Source: an uncultured Sutterella sp. (GTDB lineage Bacteria; Pseudomonadota; Gammaproteobacteria; Burkholderiales; Burkholderiaceae_F). Taken from it: DNA of 18,609 bases. Positions 6,970 to 13,585 of this stretch are shown piece after piece. The notes under the pieces are model-generated. The model ran no database searches and was not told the origin of the DNA. It saw nothing but the letters and a program-made list of their open reading frames with translations. The translations under genes were made by a program, and so were the position numbers. The stretch lies in NCBI GenBank assembly GCA_934249275.1, contig CAKQKT010000024.1, forward strand, positions 1 to 18,609, written 5' to 3'. How positions within the stretch are numbered: the stretch's first letter is position 1; each line of letters begins with the position of its first letter.

Positions 6970-8004
6970 ATGGCCGTCATTCGACTCGTCGCCGGACGCT
7001 GCATTCGGGAAAGACACGCGGGCGCCAAGTGCGCCGCCTGCGCCGACGTCTGTCCGGCCCGGGCCCTCTCGTTTGAGGGCGCTTCCCTGCGCGTGACTGC
7101 GCCCGCCTGCGAAGGCTGCGGCGCCTGTGCGGCCGCCTGTCCCGCGAATGCGATTTCTCTTCCTGAGCCGGGCTGGCGCGAGGCGACCGCATCCCTCTCG
7201 TCTTCCGGCACGCTCGAATGCCGCTGCACCCGCGCCAAGGCCGGCGAGGGCGCCCCCGTGCCGTGCTTTGCGGCCTTGTCTCGAACGGAGAGGCTCGAGC
7301 TTTTGAAGGCGGGCGTTCGCTCGCTCAGAATGGCTACAGGCGCATGCGAAGGGTGTCCCTCGGAGCCTCGCGGCGGGGAGAATGCCTGGCGGGAATTCGC
7401 TGAGGACATGCGCAGGACGGCTTCGGCGTTCGGCCGCACGATCGTCGTCGAGCGCAGCACCGAGCCCATTCCCGACATTGACGGCGGACGCCGTCATCTT
7501 CTCGGCATCGTGGTCCGCAAGTCCGCGGCGCCTGCGGCGCCCGAACGCATCGAGGATGCAATGCCCGACAGGGCGGCGGGACGGCTCCTGCTGAGCGACG
7601 CCTCGAAGTGCCGGCTGCTTGCCGTGCGCGCGCTGGCCGCTGCGGCGCCCGATTCGGCATCTGCGAAGAAGGCCGGGCTCGCCGATCTGCGCGTTCCCGT
7701 GATGTCCGGAGAGAAGTGCACGGCCTGCGGGCTTTGCGCCGCGGCATGTCCGCAGCATGCGCTCATGGCGAAAACCGAAGGGGACCTCTTCACGATTTCC
7801 GCCGTCGAGGCCGCCTGCACGGGCTGCGGGCTTTGCGCCGACATATGCATTCCGAAGGCCGTCGCGTTCGAGGCGCCTCGGGATGCTGATGCCTGGCTCA
7901 CAGGGAGGCCCGTCGCGAAGCTCTCCGTCAAGGGCAGGCGCCGTCGGTCCGCCTGGGACGGAATCGTCGGAAGAAGCTTCTCCTCGGGAAGCTTCAGCAG
8001 CTAG
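6970..8004 (+). CDS. Four-cluster [4Fe-4S] ferredoxin-like protein with central cysteine domain
   Basis: This 344-aa soluble protein carries four cysteine sets, each suited to one [4Fe-4S] cluster: C11/21/24/28 (wide first gap), C47/50/53/57, C250/253/256/260 and C283/286/289/293. Two 2[4Fe-4S] ferredoxin modules thus flank a middle region with C84, C86, C99, C126 and C129, including PCFAALSRTERL and GACEGCP. That middle part recalls ferredoxins I remember having a conserved PCLG...CxxCP block, and more remotely the hydrogenase delta-subunit fold. There is no signal peptide or Tat motif, so it is cytosolic, and electron transfer is the likely role. No catalytic partner lies nearby. The C-terminal tail is basic and serine-rich. 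The ATG at 6970 lacks a clear ribosome site, which suits translational coupling to paeA. Confidence 0.8.
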   Translation: MAVIRLVAGRCIRERHAGAKCAACADVCPARALSFEGASLRVTAPACEGCGACAAACPANAISLPEPGWREATASLSSSGTLECRCTRAKAGEGAPVPCFAALSRTERLELLKAGVRSLRMATGACEGCPSEPRGGENAWREFAEDMRRTASAFGRTIVVERSTEPIPDIDGGRRHLLGIVVRKSAAPAAPERIEDAMPDRAAGRLLLSDASKCRLLAVRALAAAAPDSASAKKAGLADLRVPVMSGEKCTACGLCAAACPQHALMAKTEGDLFTISAVEAACTGCGLCADICIPKAVAFEAPRDADAWLTGRPVAKLSVKGRRRRSAWDGIVGRSFSSGSFSS

Positions 8005-8009
8005 TTTGG

Positions 8010-8047
8010 AAAAAAAAGAAGGCCGGATATTGCGTGATGCCGGCCTT
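8010..8047 (-). terminator. Rho-independent terminator of the unrecognised 349-aa gene
   Basis: On the minus strand AAGGCCGG and CCGGCCTT (8040-8047 and 8019-8026) form an 8-bp stem, followed by TTC and a run of eight T (complement of 8010-8017). On the plus strand the same hairpin, which follows the ferredoxin-like gene, has no T run, so it mainly serves the minus-strand gene ending at 8068. Confidence 0.8.
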
Positions 8048-8067
8048 GCGTTCGTTGGCGGAATCGC

Positions 8068-9117
8068 TCATCGGATTCGGCCGATAGCCTCGCAGAGCGC
8101 GCGGTGGCACTCGTTGAGAGTGGGAATGCAGCCTTCGCCCGAGATGAAGCTCTGAACCGTGATGTCGTCCGATTCGGCGATTTCGATGGCATCGGGAGAG
8201 GCGCTCTGGAAGGCTTCGAGCATGTTTCTCAGGCCGTCGACGATGTGAAGCGGCGTGCCCACGGGAGCCGTGATGCGCACGAAGTCCATGTCGTCGCGCT
8301 TGAGGCTGAAGCCGATGCCGTTGGAGAGAAGTGCAACGACGCTGTCGGCGCTCCAGAAGACGCTGCCGAGCGATTCGGCGTCATGGCGCTGGGCGTGCAC
8401 GCGCAGCAGGTCGTCGTAGGCCGCGCGAAGCGCCATGGCCCCGTTGCGGAACTGGAAGCTGTTGAGCGAGCTGATGCCCGTCATCACGAAGTTCTTCTTG
8501 ATGAGGATGCCGAAGTCGGCCTCGACGTCGGAGCGCGCGTCGGCAAACTGCTTGGGCGTAATGCGCACGTCGACGAGCTCGGGCTGGTGCTTGAGCCACA
8601 TGATCACGTCGTCCATCGTGCGGCAGACGCGGTTCTCGCTCTTGAGGCGCCCGTTTTCAAAGAGGCGGACAAGCCATTCGAAGGAGTTGTGCCAGGCGTT
8701 GTACTTGTTGACGAAGTCTTCGAGAACGTCGTCGCGCACGTTCTTAGTGCCGAAGGTTTCGTAGATGTGATGCATGTCGATCACGACGGCGGCCGAGACG
8801 TTGAGCCCGGTGATCATGTGCTCTTCAAGCGCATCCTTGAAGGGCACGATGCGAAGCTCGCGGCGAAGGTTGATCACGCCGTAGAGCACGGCGTAGACGC
8901 GCCAGCGCTTCGGATCCTTCCCGAAAAAGCGGAGCCTTTCGCCGATGTCGTCCACCATTTCCGTATTCCACAGGAGACCGTACCAGCGGTCGTTCCAAAT
9001 GAGCACGTGACTGACGATCGCCTCAAAATAGGCGCGCAAGACGCTGTAGACAATCTCGTGATGAAAGCTCATCACGGATACGCGCAGCGAATTGTCTCGG
9101 AGCAGAAGCGTTTTCAT
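8068..9117 (-). CDS. Unrecognised 349-aa protein, possible degenerate sensory/GGDEF-like protein
   Basis: I do not recognise this protein with confidence. It is soluble, has no signal peptide or membrane helix, and its first 200 residues look helical and aromatic-rich (seven Trp). The C-terminal 130 residues are mixed alpha/beta and end in RALCEAIGRIR, like the ALYEAK..GRNR end of GGDEF domains. The middle (FEWLVRLFENG... MDDVIMWLKH) loosely recalls the region after the globin in E. coli DosC. No GGDEF motif and no heme histidine is apparent, so an inactive relative is at best a hypothesis. The ATG at 9117 was chosen; a TTG at 9129 is in frame. Neither has a good ribosome site. Codon use looks like its neighbours, and a clean terminator follows at 8010-8047, so it is a real gene. 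Confidence 0.75.
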   Translation of the reverse strand: MKTLLLRDNSLRVSVMSFHHEIVYSVLRAYFEAIVSHVLIWNDRWYGLLWNTEMVDDIGERLRFFGKDPKRWRVYAVLYGVINLRRELRIVPFKDALEEHMITGLNVSAAVVIDMHHIYETFGTKNVRDDVLEDFVNKYNAWHNSFEWLVRLFENGRLKSENRVCRTMDDVIMWLKHQPELVDVRITPKQFADARSDVEADFGILIKKNFVMTGISSLNSFQFRNGAMALRAAYDDLLRVHAQRHDAESLGSVFWSADSVVALLSNGIGFSLKRDDMDFVRITAPVGTPLHIVDGLRNMLEAFQSASPDAIEIAESDDITVQSFISGEGCIPTLNECHRALCEAIGRIR

Positions 9118-9283
9118 GGCAGAAATCAATCGACGGAGAATCGGGGCTCCGTCCGGCGGATTAAGAACTTCAATTTGACATAAGCCGTTGAAAGTTTTCG
9201 GCTACAAAAAACACTTTAGCCGCGTTTCAGGCGTTTGTGGGAACAAAAGCAACTGAAAACAGCGATTTGGGCGATAAAACTCC

Positions 9284-9315
9284 AAAAAGGCGGGAAAATC
9301 CCAATATGATTTTCC
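9284..9315 (-). terminator. Terminator-like hairpin after the LysR gene
   Basis: On the minus strand GGAAAATC and GATTTTCC (complement of 9308-9315 and 9293-9300) form an 8-bp stem with a 7-nt loop, followed by CGCC and five T. It sits 40 nt past the LysR stop. The stem is A+T-rich, so its strength is moderate. The rest of the 9118-9355 gap, which should hold the promoter of the 349-aa gene, shows only a small AGCCG/CGGCT hairpin near 9183-9203. Confidence 0.55.
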
Positions 9316-9355
9316 GTTTTCGAGCTTCTCGCAAAAGGCGCGGCCGGTCTGCAGA

Positions 9356-10255
9356 TCAAAATTCTGGCGGCTGAACGAGTCCGAGGCGCTTGGCGGACTT
9401 CCTGAGCGCGTCCGCCCACCATTTGGCGAAAAGCGGCGGCACTTCGTCCTTCTTCGTTCGAAGGATGAGCCTTTCGGGCGGCAGGTCGAAGGGTGCCGAG
9501 AGAAGCGAGAGCGAGCTTCTCAGGCCGGGCTGCGTCATCGCGACGGCCTTCGAGACGATGGTCCAGCCCACGCCGCGGGCCGCAAGGCCGATCGCCCACT
9601 TGGGGCTGTCGACCTCCCAGACGTCGGGACTCACCGTGACCGGAGATTCCGACTCGCTGTCGCGGGCGTTGACGACGATCTGCCTCACGCTTTGAAGATC
9701 CTCGATCGACGGGGCTTCGCAGGCGGCAAGAGGATGCTTCTTCGCAACGGCAATGGCGCGCGGCGCAAGTCCGATCAGGTGCTCGTCGCATTCGGGATCG
9801 GGCCTCGAGGAGAAGATCACCGCCATCGTCATGTGGGAGCGCCGGAAGAACCAGTTCGATTCCGAACTGGAAATGTTCTCGAGCTGCAGGCGCGCAGCCG
9901 GGAACTGACGCGAGAATTCGCGAAGCAGATCCAGAAGGAGCGGAAGCTCGATGCCCATGTCGATGCCCATGTAGAGATGAGGCTCCGGTAGCCCGTAGAG
10001 CTCCGCCGCACGGTTTTCAAACCGTTCGGCCTCGCGCAGCACGCGAAGCGCGCCTGGCAGCAGCGCTTCGGCCGCCGGGGTCATTTTTGCGGGCGTTCCT
10101 CTCACGAAGAGCTGGTAGCCGAGCTCGTTTTCCATTCCTGCAATGTGGGTCGAGACCACGGACTGGCTTCGCCCGAGCGAACGGGCGGCCGCGGAAAAGG
10201 TGCCTTCGCTCGCAACGGCGGCAAAGCTTCGCATTTCATCAATCGAGATGGCCAT
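9356..10255 (-). CDS. LysR family transcriptional regulator
   Basis: This 299-aa protein has the LysR N-terminal winged helix-turn-helix (about residues 4-63: MRSFAAVASEGTFSAAARSLGRSQSVVSTHIAGME and then LGYQLFVRG, with the usual P-A-L-L after it), a linker helix and a type-2 periplasmic-binding-like effector domain. The effector is unknown. The ATG at 10255 was chosen because it puts the HTH at the usual distance and has CAGG about 8 nt upstream; the frame stays open to 10294. It is divergent from the YbjJ-like MFS gene across 155 nt, the classic arrangement for a LysR protein controlling its neighbour. Confidence 0.9.
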   Translation of the reverse strand: MAISIDEMRSFAAVASEGTFSAAARSLGRSQSVVSTHIAGMENELGYQLFVRGTPAKMTPAAEALLPGALRVLREAERFENRAAELYGLPEPHLYMGIDMGIELPLLLDLLREFSRQFPAARLQLENISSSESNWFFRRSHMTMAVIFSSRPDPECDEHLIGLAPRAIAVAKKHPLAACEAPSIEDLQSVRQIVVNARDSESESPVTVSPDVWEVDSPKWAIGLAARGVGWTIVSKAVAMTQPGLRSSLSLLSAPFDLPPERLILRTKKDEVPPLFAKWWADALRKSAKRLGLVQPPEF

Positions 10256-10340
10256 GAGGATACCTGTTGTCTTGAGCATGTCTAAAGCCGGCATTGGGTT
10301 TCGGACGGGATTTTCAGCGGCAAGTCTATCAAAAAACAGA

Positions 10341-10402
10341 TGGAAGCAATCTTGAAGGATCGAAAATTGAATGGGAGAATGACCCTGTCGAAAATGCTTC
10401 CA
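10341..10402. promoter_or_regulatory. Inverted and direct repeats in the LysR-MFS divergent gap
   Basis: TGGAAGCA (10341-10348) and TGCTTCCA (10395-10402) are perfect 8-bp inverted copies with centres 54 bp apart, close to five helical turns. Between them TCGAAAAT occurs twice in direct orientation (10360-10367 and 10388-10395). Such phased sites suit a LysR tetramer, though no textbook T-N11-A box stands out. Confidence 0.35.
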
Positions 10403-10410
10403 ATTTGTTT

Positions 10411-11622
10411 ATGACGATCCAGCAGCCAAATTCCAATCAAAACCATGCACTCAACGCCTCTCGGAACGAGGCCGTGCTTCGCCGCAAGCTCATTGCCGCC
10501 CGCGCCGGGTTCTTCACCGGCGGCTTCACGGTCGCGAGCTGGGCGCCCATCATTCCCTTCGTGCAGTCCGAGCTTTCGCTCGAGCCCGCCGTGCTCGGCT
10601 CGCTCCTTTTCGGCCTCGGCATCGGTTCCTTCTTCGGCATGCCGATTGCCGGGACGATTTCGAACCGCCTGGGCAACCGCGCGGCGCTCGCTGCGTCGGG
10701 CATTCTCTCCTGTCTGCTGCTGGTCGTTCTGGCTCTGATTCCGGGTTTCCGCATCGAATGTGCGGCCCTGCTTCTTTACGGCGTCACGCTCGGCTGTCTT
10801 GAGGTGAGCGCGAACATCTACGGCGCCCAAATCGAGAAGGAGGCCGCCCGCCCTCTGATGTCGGGCCTGCATGCCGCGTATTCGATCGGCGAAGTCGTCT
10901 CCGCAGGCGCCATCACGGGGCTGCTCGTTTTGGGCGTGCCGCTCGTCTGGACGGTCGGCGGCCTGATGGCCGTGCTCGCCGCAGTACTGCTTTGGGCGCT
11001 TTCGGGCATTTCCTCGAGCGAGGGACGTTCGAGCGCGAAGCGCGAAGGCATGGTCTTTGCGCCCGCCAGGGGCCGCATCCTGATGCTGAGCCTCGTCTGC
11101 ATGGCCGTGTTCCTCGCCGAAGGCGCCATGCTCGACTGGTCCGCGATCTACGTCCATGAGGTCGGCGGCGTCGACATCAAGGCTGCCGGCATCGGCTACA
11201 CGCTCTTCGTGATTGCCATGGCCGTTTCGCGACTCATGGGCGACCGTCTCGTGGCACGCTTCGGCAGAGCCCGCGTGCTCATCACGGGCATGCTCCTCAA
11301 CATCGGCACGCTCATCGCCATGGTGCTCGCCGACAGTCCGGTCGTCCTCTTTGCCAGCCTCTTCATCATGGGGCTCGGCATCGCCAACGTCGCGCCGGTG
11401 CTCATCTCCGCGGCTTCCGCTTCGAAGGGAACCGACCCGACGGCCGCCATCACGACCGTCACGACGATCGGCTACGGCGGCCTGATGGCGGGCCCCGCGG
11501 TGCTCGGCTTCATCGCGCAGCACAGCTCGCTCGAAACCGCGTTCCTCTTCATTGCGGCGCTCCTGACGGCCTCGCTTCTCAACGAAGTCCGCATGAGCCG
11601 GCAGCTCGCCGCGCGTTCCTGA
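10411..11622 (+). CDS. MFS transporter, YbjJ-like
   Basis: This is a 403-aa inner-membrane major facilitator with twelve predicted hydrophobic helices. The blocks WAPIIPFVQSELSL, LGSLLFGLGIGSFFGMPIAG, the A-like loop SNRLGNR, LGCLEVSANIYGAQIEKE, FLAEGAMLDWSAIYV, SRLMGDRLVARFGRARVL and TIGYGGLMAGPAVLGFI follow the order seen in E. coli YbjJ, whose substrate is not established. ATG 10411 is the first standard start that leaves a normal, slightly polar N-terminus; a TTG at 10294 would add 39 hydrophilic residues and overlap the LysR start region. No clear Shine-Dalgarno is present. It is probably regulated by the divergent LysR protein and followed by a DMT permease gene on the same strand. Confidence 0.88.
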   Translation: MTIQQPNSNQNHALNASRNEAVLRRKLIAARAGFFTGGFTVASWAPIIPFVQSELSLEPAVLGSLLFGLGIGSFFGMPIAGTISNRLGNRAALAASGILSCLLLVVLALIPGFRIECAALLLYGVTLGCLEVSANIYGAQIEKEAARPLMSGLHAAYSIGEVVSAGAITGLLVLGVPLVWTVGGLMAVLAAVLLWALSGISSSEGRSSAKREGMVFAPARGRILMLSLVCMAVFLAEGAMLDWSAIYVHEVGGVDIKAAGIGYTLFVIAMAVSRLMGDRLVARFGRARVLITGMLLNIGTLIAMVLADSPVVLFASLFIMGLGIANVAPVLISAASASKGTDPTAAITTVTTIGYGGLMAGPAVLGFIAQHSSLETAFLFIAALLTASLLNEVRMSRQLAARS

Positions 11623-11706
11623 GGCCAAATGCTGATAGTGCTTTTGTCCCATGCAAAGGCGGGGGCGTCGGGCGTAGAATGGTGATCCGTCCGCGTCCCG
11701 GACTTC

Positions 11707-11742
11707 ATGACGCCGCTTTGCAGTTTCGCTTGGCGGCGTCAT
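11707..11742 (+). terminator. Hairpin between MFS and DMT genes, weak terminator or attenuator
   Basis: ATGACGCCGC (11707-11716) pairs perfectly with GCGGCGTCAT (11733-11742) around a 16-nt loop. It is followed only by a pyrimidine-rich TGCCTTCTT. A smaller GTCCG/CGGAC hairpin lies just upstream. It may end the MFS transcript or partly attenuate read-through into the DMT gene, 76 nt downstream. Confidence 0.45.
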
Positions 11743-11818
11743 TGCCTTCTTAGAGTGACAACTTTGAGCATGGCACGGGCCAGCGCACGTCTTCTTCGAT
11801 TCACCCCTGCACATTCCA

Positions 11819-12790
11819 ATGAGCAAACCCGTTCATCGTCCCATCGACCTTCGCGCCTTCATCATCTGCGTGATCCTCAGCATGATCTGGGGGCTTCAGC
11901 AGACCGCCATCAAGGCGAGCGCGCCCGACATCGGCCCCCTGATGCAGGTGGCCTTGCGTTCGGGCGGCGCGGCCTTCCTTCTTTGGTGCGCCAACCGCTT
12001 CTGGATCAGGGAGAAGTGGAACATGAAGGTCCGCCTTGTCGACGCGTTCAAGGTGGGGCTGGGCTTTGCAGGCGAATTCTTCTTCGTGGCGCTCGGGCTT
12101 CAGTACACGAACGCCTCGCACATTTCCGTGCTGCTTTACACGGCGCCGTTCTTCGCGGCGATCGGCCTTTCGATCAAGCTTCCCGAGGAGCGCCTCTCGG
12201 TGATTCAGTGGGCGGGCCTCATGACCGCCTTCACGGGCATTGCCGCGGCGTTTCTTCTTCCGGTCTTCCTGCAGGGGAGCGCCGTGCCTGCCGGAGACAT
12301 GTGGCTTCTCGGCGACTTCTTCGGCCTGATGTCGGGCGTGTGCTGGGGCTTGACGACGATTTCCATGCGCGTCACGACCATGAACGAGGCGCCCGCCTCG
12401 CAGGTGCTCTTCAGCCAGCTCGCGGTGGGCTTTCTGGTGCTCTTCCCGAGCGCGATCCTCTTTGGCCAGACGCATTTTGCGTTCACGCCCGTCATGATCT
12501 CGTCCATGGCCTTCCAGACCCTGATCGTCGCCTTCGCGAGCTACCTCGTCTGGTGCCGCCTGCTGAAGGAATACCTGGCCGCGCGCCTCGGCATTCTCGT
12601 CTTCATGACGCCGCTCTTCGGCGTGCTCTTTTCCGTCGTGCTGCTTGGCGACAGGATCGGCCTTCCGTTTGTGGGCGGCTCGCTTCTCGTGCTCGCGGGC
12701 CTCTTCATGGTTCAGGCGAAGAACATCGGGCAGGTCCGTCGCGTGAGGCGCATGGTTTCGGCTGAGGAAGTCAGCGGCAGGGACGCCTGA
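11819..12790 (+). CDS. EamA/DMT family permease
   Basis: This 323-aa inner-membrane protein has ten hydrophobic segments in two EamA repeats (about residues 12-148 and 165-300), the architecture of drug/metabolite transporters such as RhaT and YdcZ-like exporters. Recognisable blocks are ILSMIWGLQQTAIKASAPD (helix 1, the WG..F/Q entry motif), ALRSGGAAFLLW, GLQYTNASHISVLLYTAPFF, LGDFFGLMSGVCWGL at the start of the second repeat and MTPLFGVLFSVVLLGDRIGL. The direction and substrate are unknown. The C-terminal tail is basic and cytosolic. The ATG at 11819 has no strong ribosome site. It lies 196 nt after the MFS gene and may have its own promoter, but none was clear. A strong terminator follows. 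Confidence 0.88.
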   Translation: MSKPVHRPIDLRAFIICVILSMIWGLQQTAIKASAPDIGPLMQVALRSGGAAFLLWCANRFWIREKWNMKVRLVDAFKVGLGFAGEFFFVALGLQYTNASHISVLLYTAPFFAAIGLSIKLPEERLSVIQWAGLMTAFTGIAAAFLLPVFLQGSAVPAGDMWLLGDFFGLMSGVCWGLTTISMRVTTMNEAPASQVLFSQLAVGFLVLFPSAILFGQTHFAFTPVMISSMAFQTLIVAFASYLVWCRLLKEYLAARLGILVFMTPLFGVLFSVVLLGDRIGLPFVGGSLLVLAGLFMVQAKNIGQVRRVRRMVSAEEVSGRDA

Positions 12791-12820
12791 CGAAATCATC
12801 GGACGGATTCCGGAAAAAGG

Positions 12821-12851
12821 AAAAGGCGGCTTCGTGAGGAAGCCGCCTTTT
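12821..12851. terminator. Bidirectional rho-independent terminator (DMT gene and tRNA)
   Basis: AAAAGGCGGCTTC (12821-12833) and GAAGCCGCCTTTT (12839-12851) form a perfect 13-bp stem around GTGAG. T runs occur on both strands; the minus strand reads TTTTCCTTTTTCC. It ends the DMT gene on the plus strand and, 6 nt past the CCA end, the tRNA on the minus strand. Confidence 0.9.
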
Positions 12852-12857
12852 GCGTCT

Positions 12858-12934
12858 TGGTGCGCCCTGCTGGACTTGAACCAGCGACCAAGCGATTATG
12901 AGTCGCCTGCTCTAACCGACTGAGCTAAGGGCGC
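12858..12934 (-). tRNA. tRNA-Ile(CAU), the lysidine-modified minor isoleucine tRNA
   Basis: The full 77-nt cloverleaf is present with encoded CCA: acceptor GCGCCCT/AGGGCGC, D arm AGCTCAGTCGGTTAGAGC, anticodon stem GGCGA/TCGCT with loop CTCATAA, and T arm GCTGG-TTCAAGT-CCAGC. The anticodon is CAU, which looks like methionine. However, the anticodon arm GGCGACTCATAATCGCT, the TTGGT variable region and the T arm match E. coli tRNA-Ile2 (ileX), not either methionine tRNA. TilS converts C34 to lysidine so that it reads AUA. Isoleucine identity is therefore inferred from similarity to ileX. Confidence 0.93.
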
Positions 12935-12944
12935 GAGAGCGTGA

Positions 12945-12973
12945 ATTTTACATGAGGATTCGCGAAAGATCAA
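12945..12973 (-). promoter_or_regulatory. Promoter of tRNA-Ile(CAU)
   Basis: On the minus strand TTGATC (12968-12973), a 17-nt spacer and TAAAAT (12945-12950) form a good sigma70 promoter. Transcription would begin near 12938, only about 4 nt before the mature 5' end. The G+C-rich bases after the -10 box resemble the discriminator of stringently controlled stable-RNA promoters. Confidence 0.65.
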
Positions 12974-13152
12974 ATGATCGCAATACGGTTTGCGGGCTCT
13001 TGCGCGCTTGTGCGCGAACGCCTGAATAAGAGCGAAAAGACGGGGCGCGCGGGCATTTTCGGCCGCCGTTTTCGGGCGCGATGCGATATGATTACGAGCA
13101 CATTTCCTTGAACAGGCTTCCACACGAAATGAGTGAAATTTTTGAAGGCCGC

Positions 13153-13446
13153 ATGGTGACGGGCGGCGAGCTTGCAAACGAACTTTCGGATGCTTTTCCG
13201 GACATGCCGACGACGAAGGCTCGCGAGGCCTTCCGCAGCATGGTCCATACCATGCAGGAGGCGCTCATCCGCGGCGACCGCATTGAAATCCGCGGATTCG
13301 GCAGCTTTGCTCCGCGATTTCGCGAGGGCGGCATCCGCCGCAATCCCCGTTCCGGCGAAAAGGTCTATGCGGACCCGCGCTGGGTCGTGGTCTTCCGCGC
13401 AGGCAAGGACATGCGCGAGGCGATCGACGCGCAGACCCACAAGTAA
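13153..13446 (+). CDS. HU/IHF family DNA-binding protein, IhfB-like
   Basis: This 97-aa protein (E. coli IhfB is 94 aa) has the family's helical N-terminal dimer domain and the beta-arm region. IEIRGFGSF is the signature of the IHF beta subunit, and RRNPRSGEKV holds the proline that intercalates between base pairs when the DNA is bent. FRAGKDMRE replaces the more usual FKPGKELRE, so it is somewhat divergent. The ATG at 13153 was preferred because it aligns with the IhfB N-terminus and has GAAGG just upstream; in-frame ATGs at 13129 and 13081 would add 8 or 24 residues. It stands alone rather than beside rpsA, where ihfB usually lies, so it may be an extra paralogue. A strong terminator follows at once. 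Confidence 0.85.
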   Translation: MVTGGELANELSDAFPDMPTTKAREAFRSMVHTMQEALIRGDRIEIRGFGSFAPRFREGGIRRNPRSGEKVYADPRWVVVFRAGKDMREAIDAQTHK

Positions 13447-13467
13447 TCTGAATCAGACGAAGAATCG

Positions 13468-13494
13468 AAGCCCGGCACCCGCCGGGCTTTTCTT
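13468..13494 (+). terminator. Rho-independent terminator of the IhfB-like gene
   Basis: AAGCCCGGC and GCCGGGCTT form a 9-bp stem with an ACCC loop, followed by a T-rich TTTTCTT tail. It lies 22 nt after the stop codon. Confidence 0.88.
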
Positions 13495-13497
13495 CGG

Positions 13498-13571
13498 CCG
13501 TCACAAATGTGAAGCCCCACGCACCGTGACGGTCCGAGGGCTTCGCCGTTTCTGACCGGCTCATGAGCCGG
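13498..13571 (-). terminator. Hairpins downstream of cstA, probable terminator region
   Basis: On the minus strand, 14 nt past the cstA stop, lies a perfect 16-bp palindrome CCGGCTCATGAGCCGG (13556-13571), but only a weak T tract follows. Farther on, CCGTCAC/GTGACGG (13498-13504 and 13526-13532) can form a second stem. Together they probably end cstA, with the IhfB-like gene's terminator as a back-up. Confidence 0.45.
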
Positions 13572-13585
13572 CGGTTATTGGCGGG

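Noticed and set aside
5602..7758. 718-codon open frame on the minus strand, antisense to paeA and the ferredoxin gene
   Set aside because: It mirrors two clear gene families on the other strand, has low-complexity Arg/His/Asp-rich content, and has no ribosome site; it is an effect of high G+C codon use.
10282..11826. 514-codon minus-strand open frame opposite the MFS gene
   Set aside because: Low-complexity charged product, and the MFS transporter on the plus strand is unmistakable.
13501..13512. TCACAAATGTGA as a CRP-type site
   Set aside because: The half-sites point the wrong way (TCACA..TGTGA rather than TGTGA..TCACA) and are 2 nt apart; it lies between two converging gene ends.
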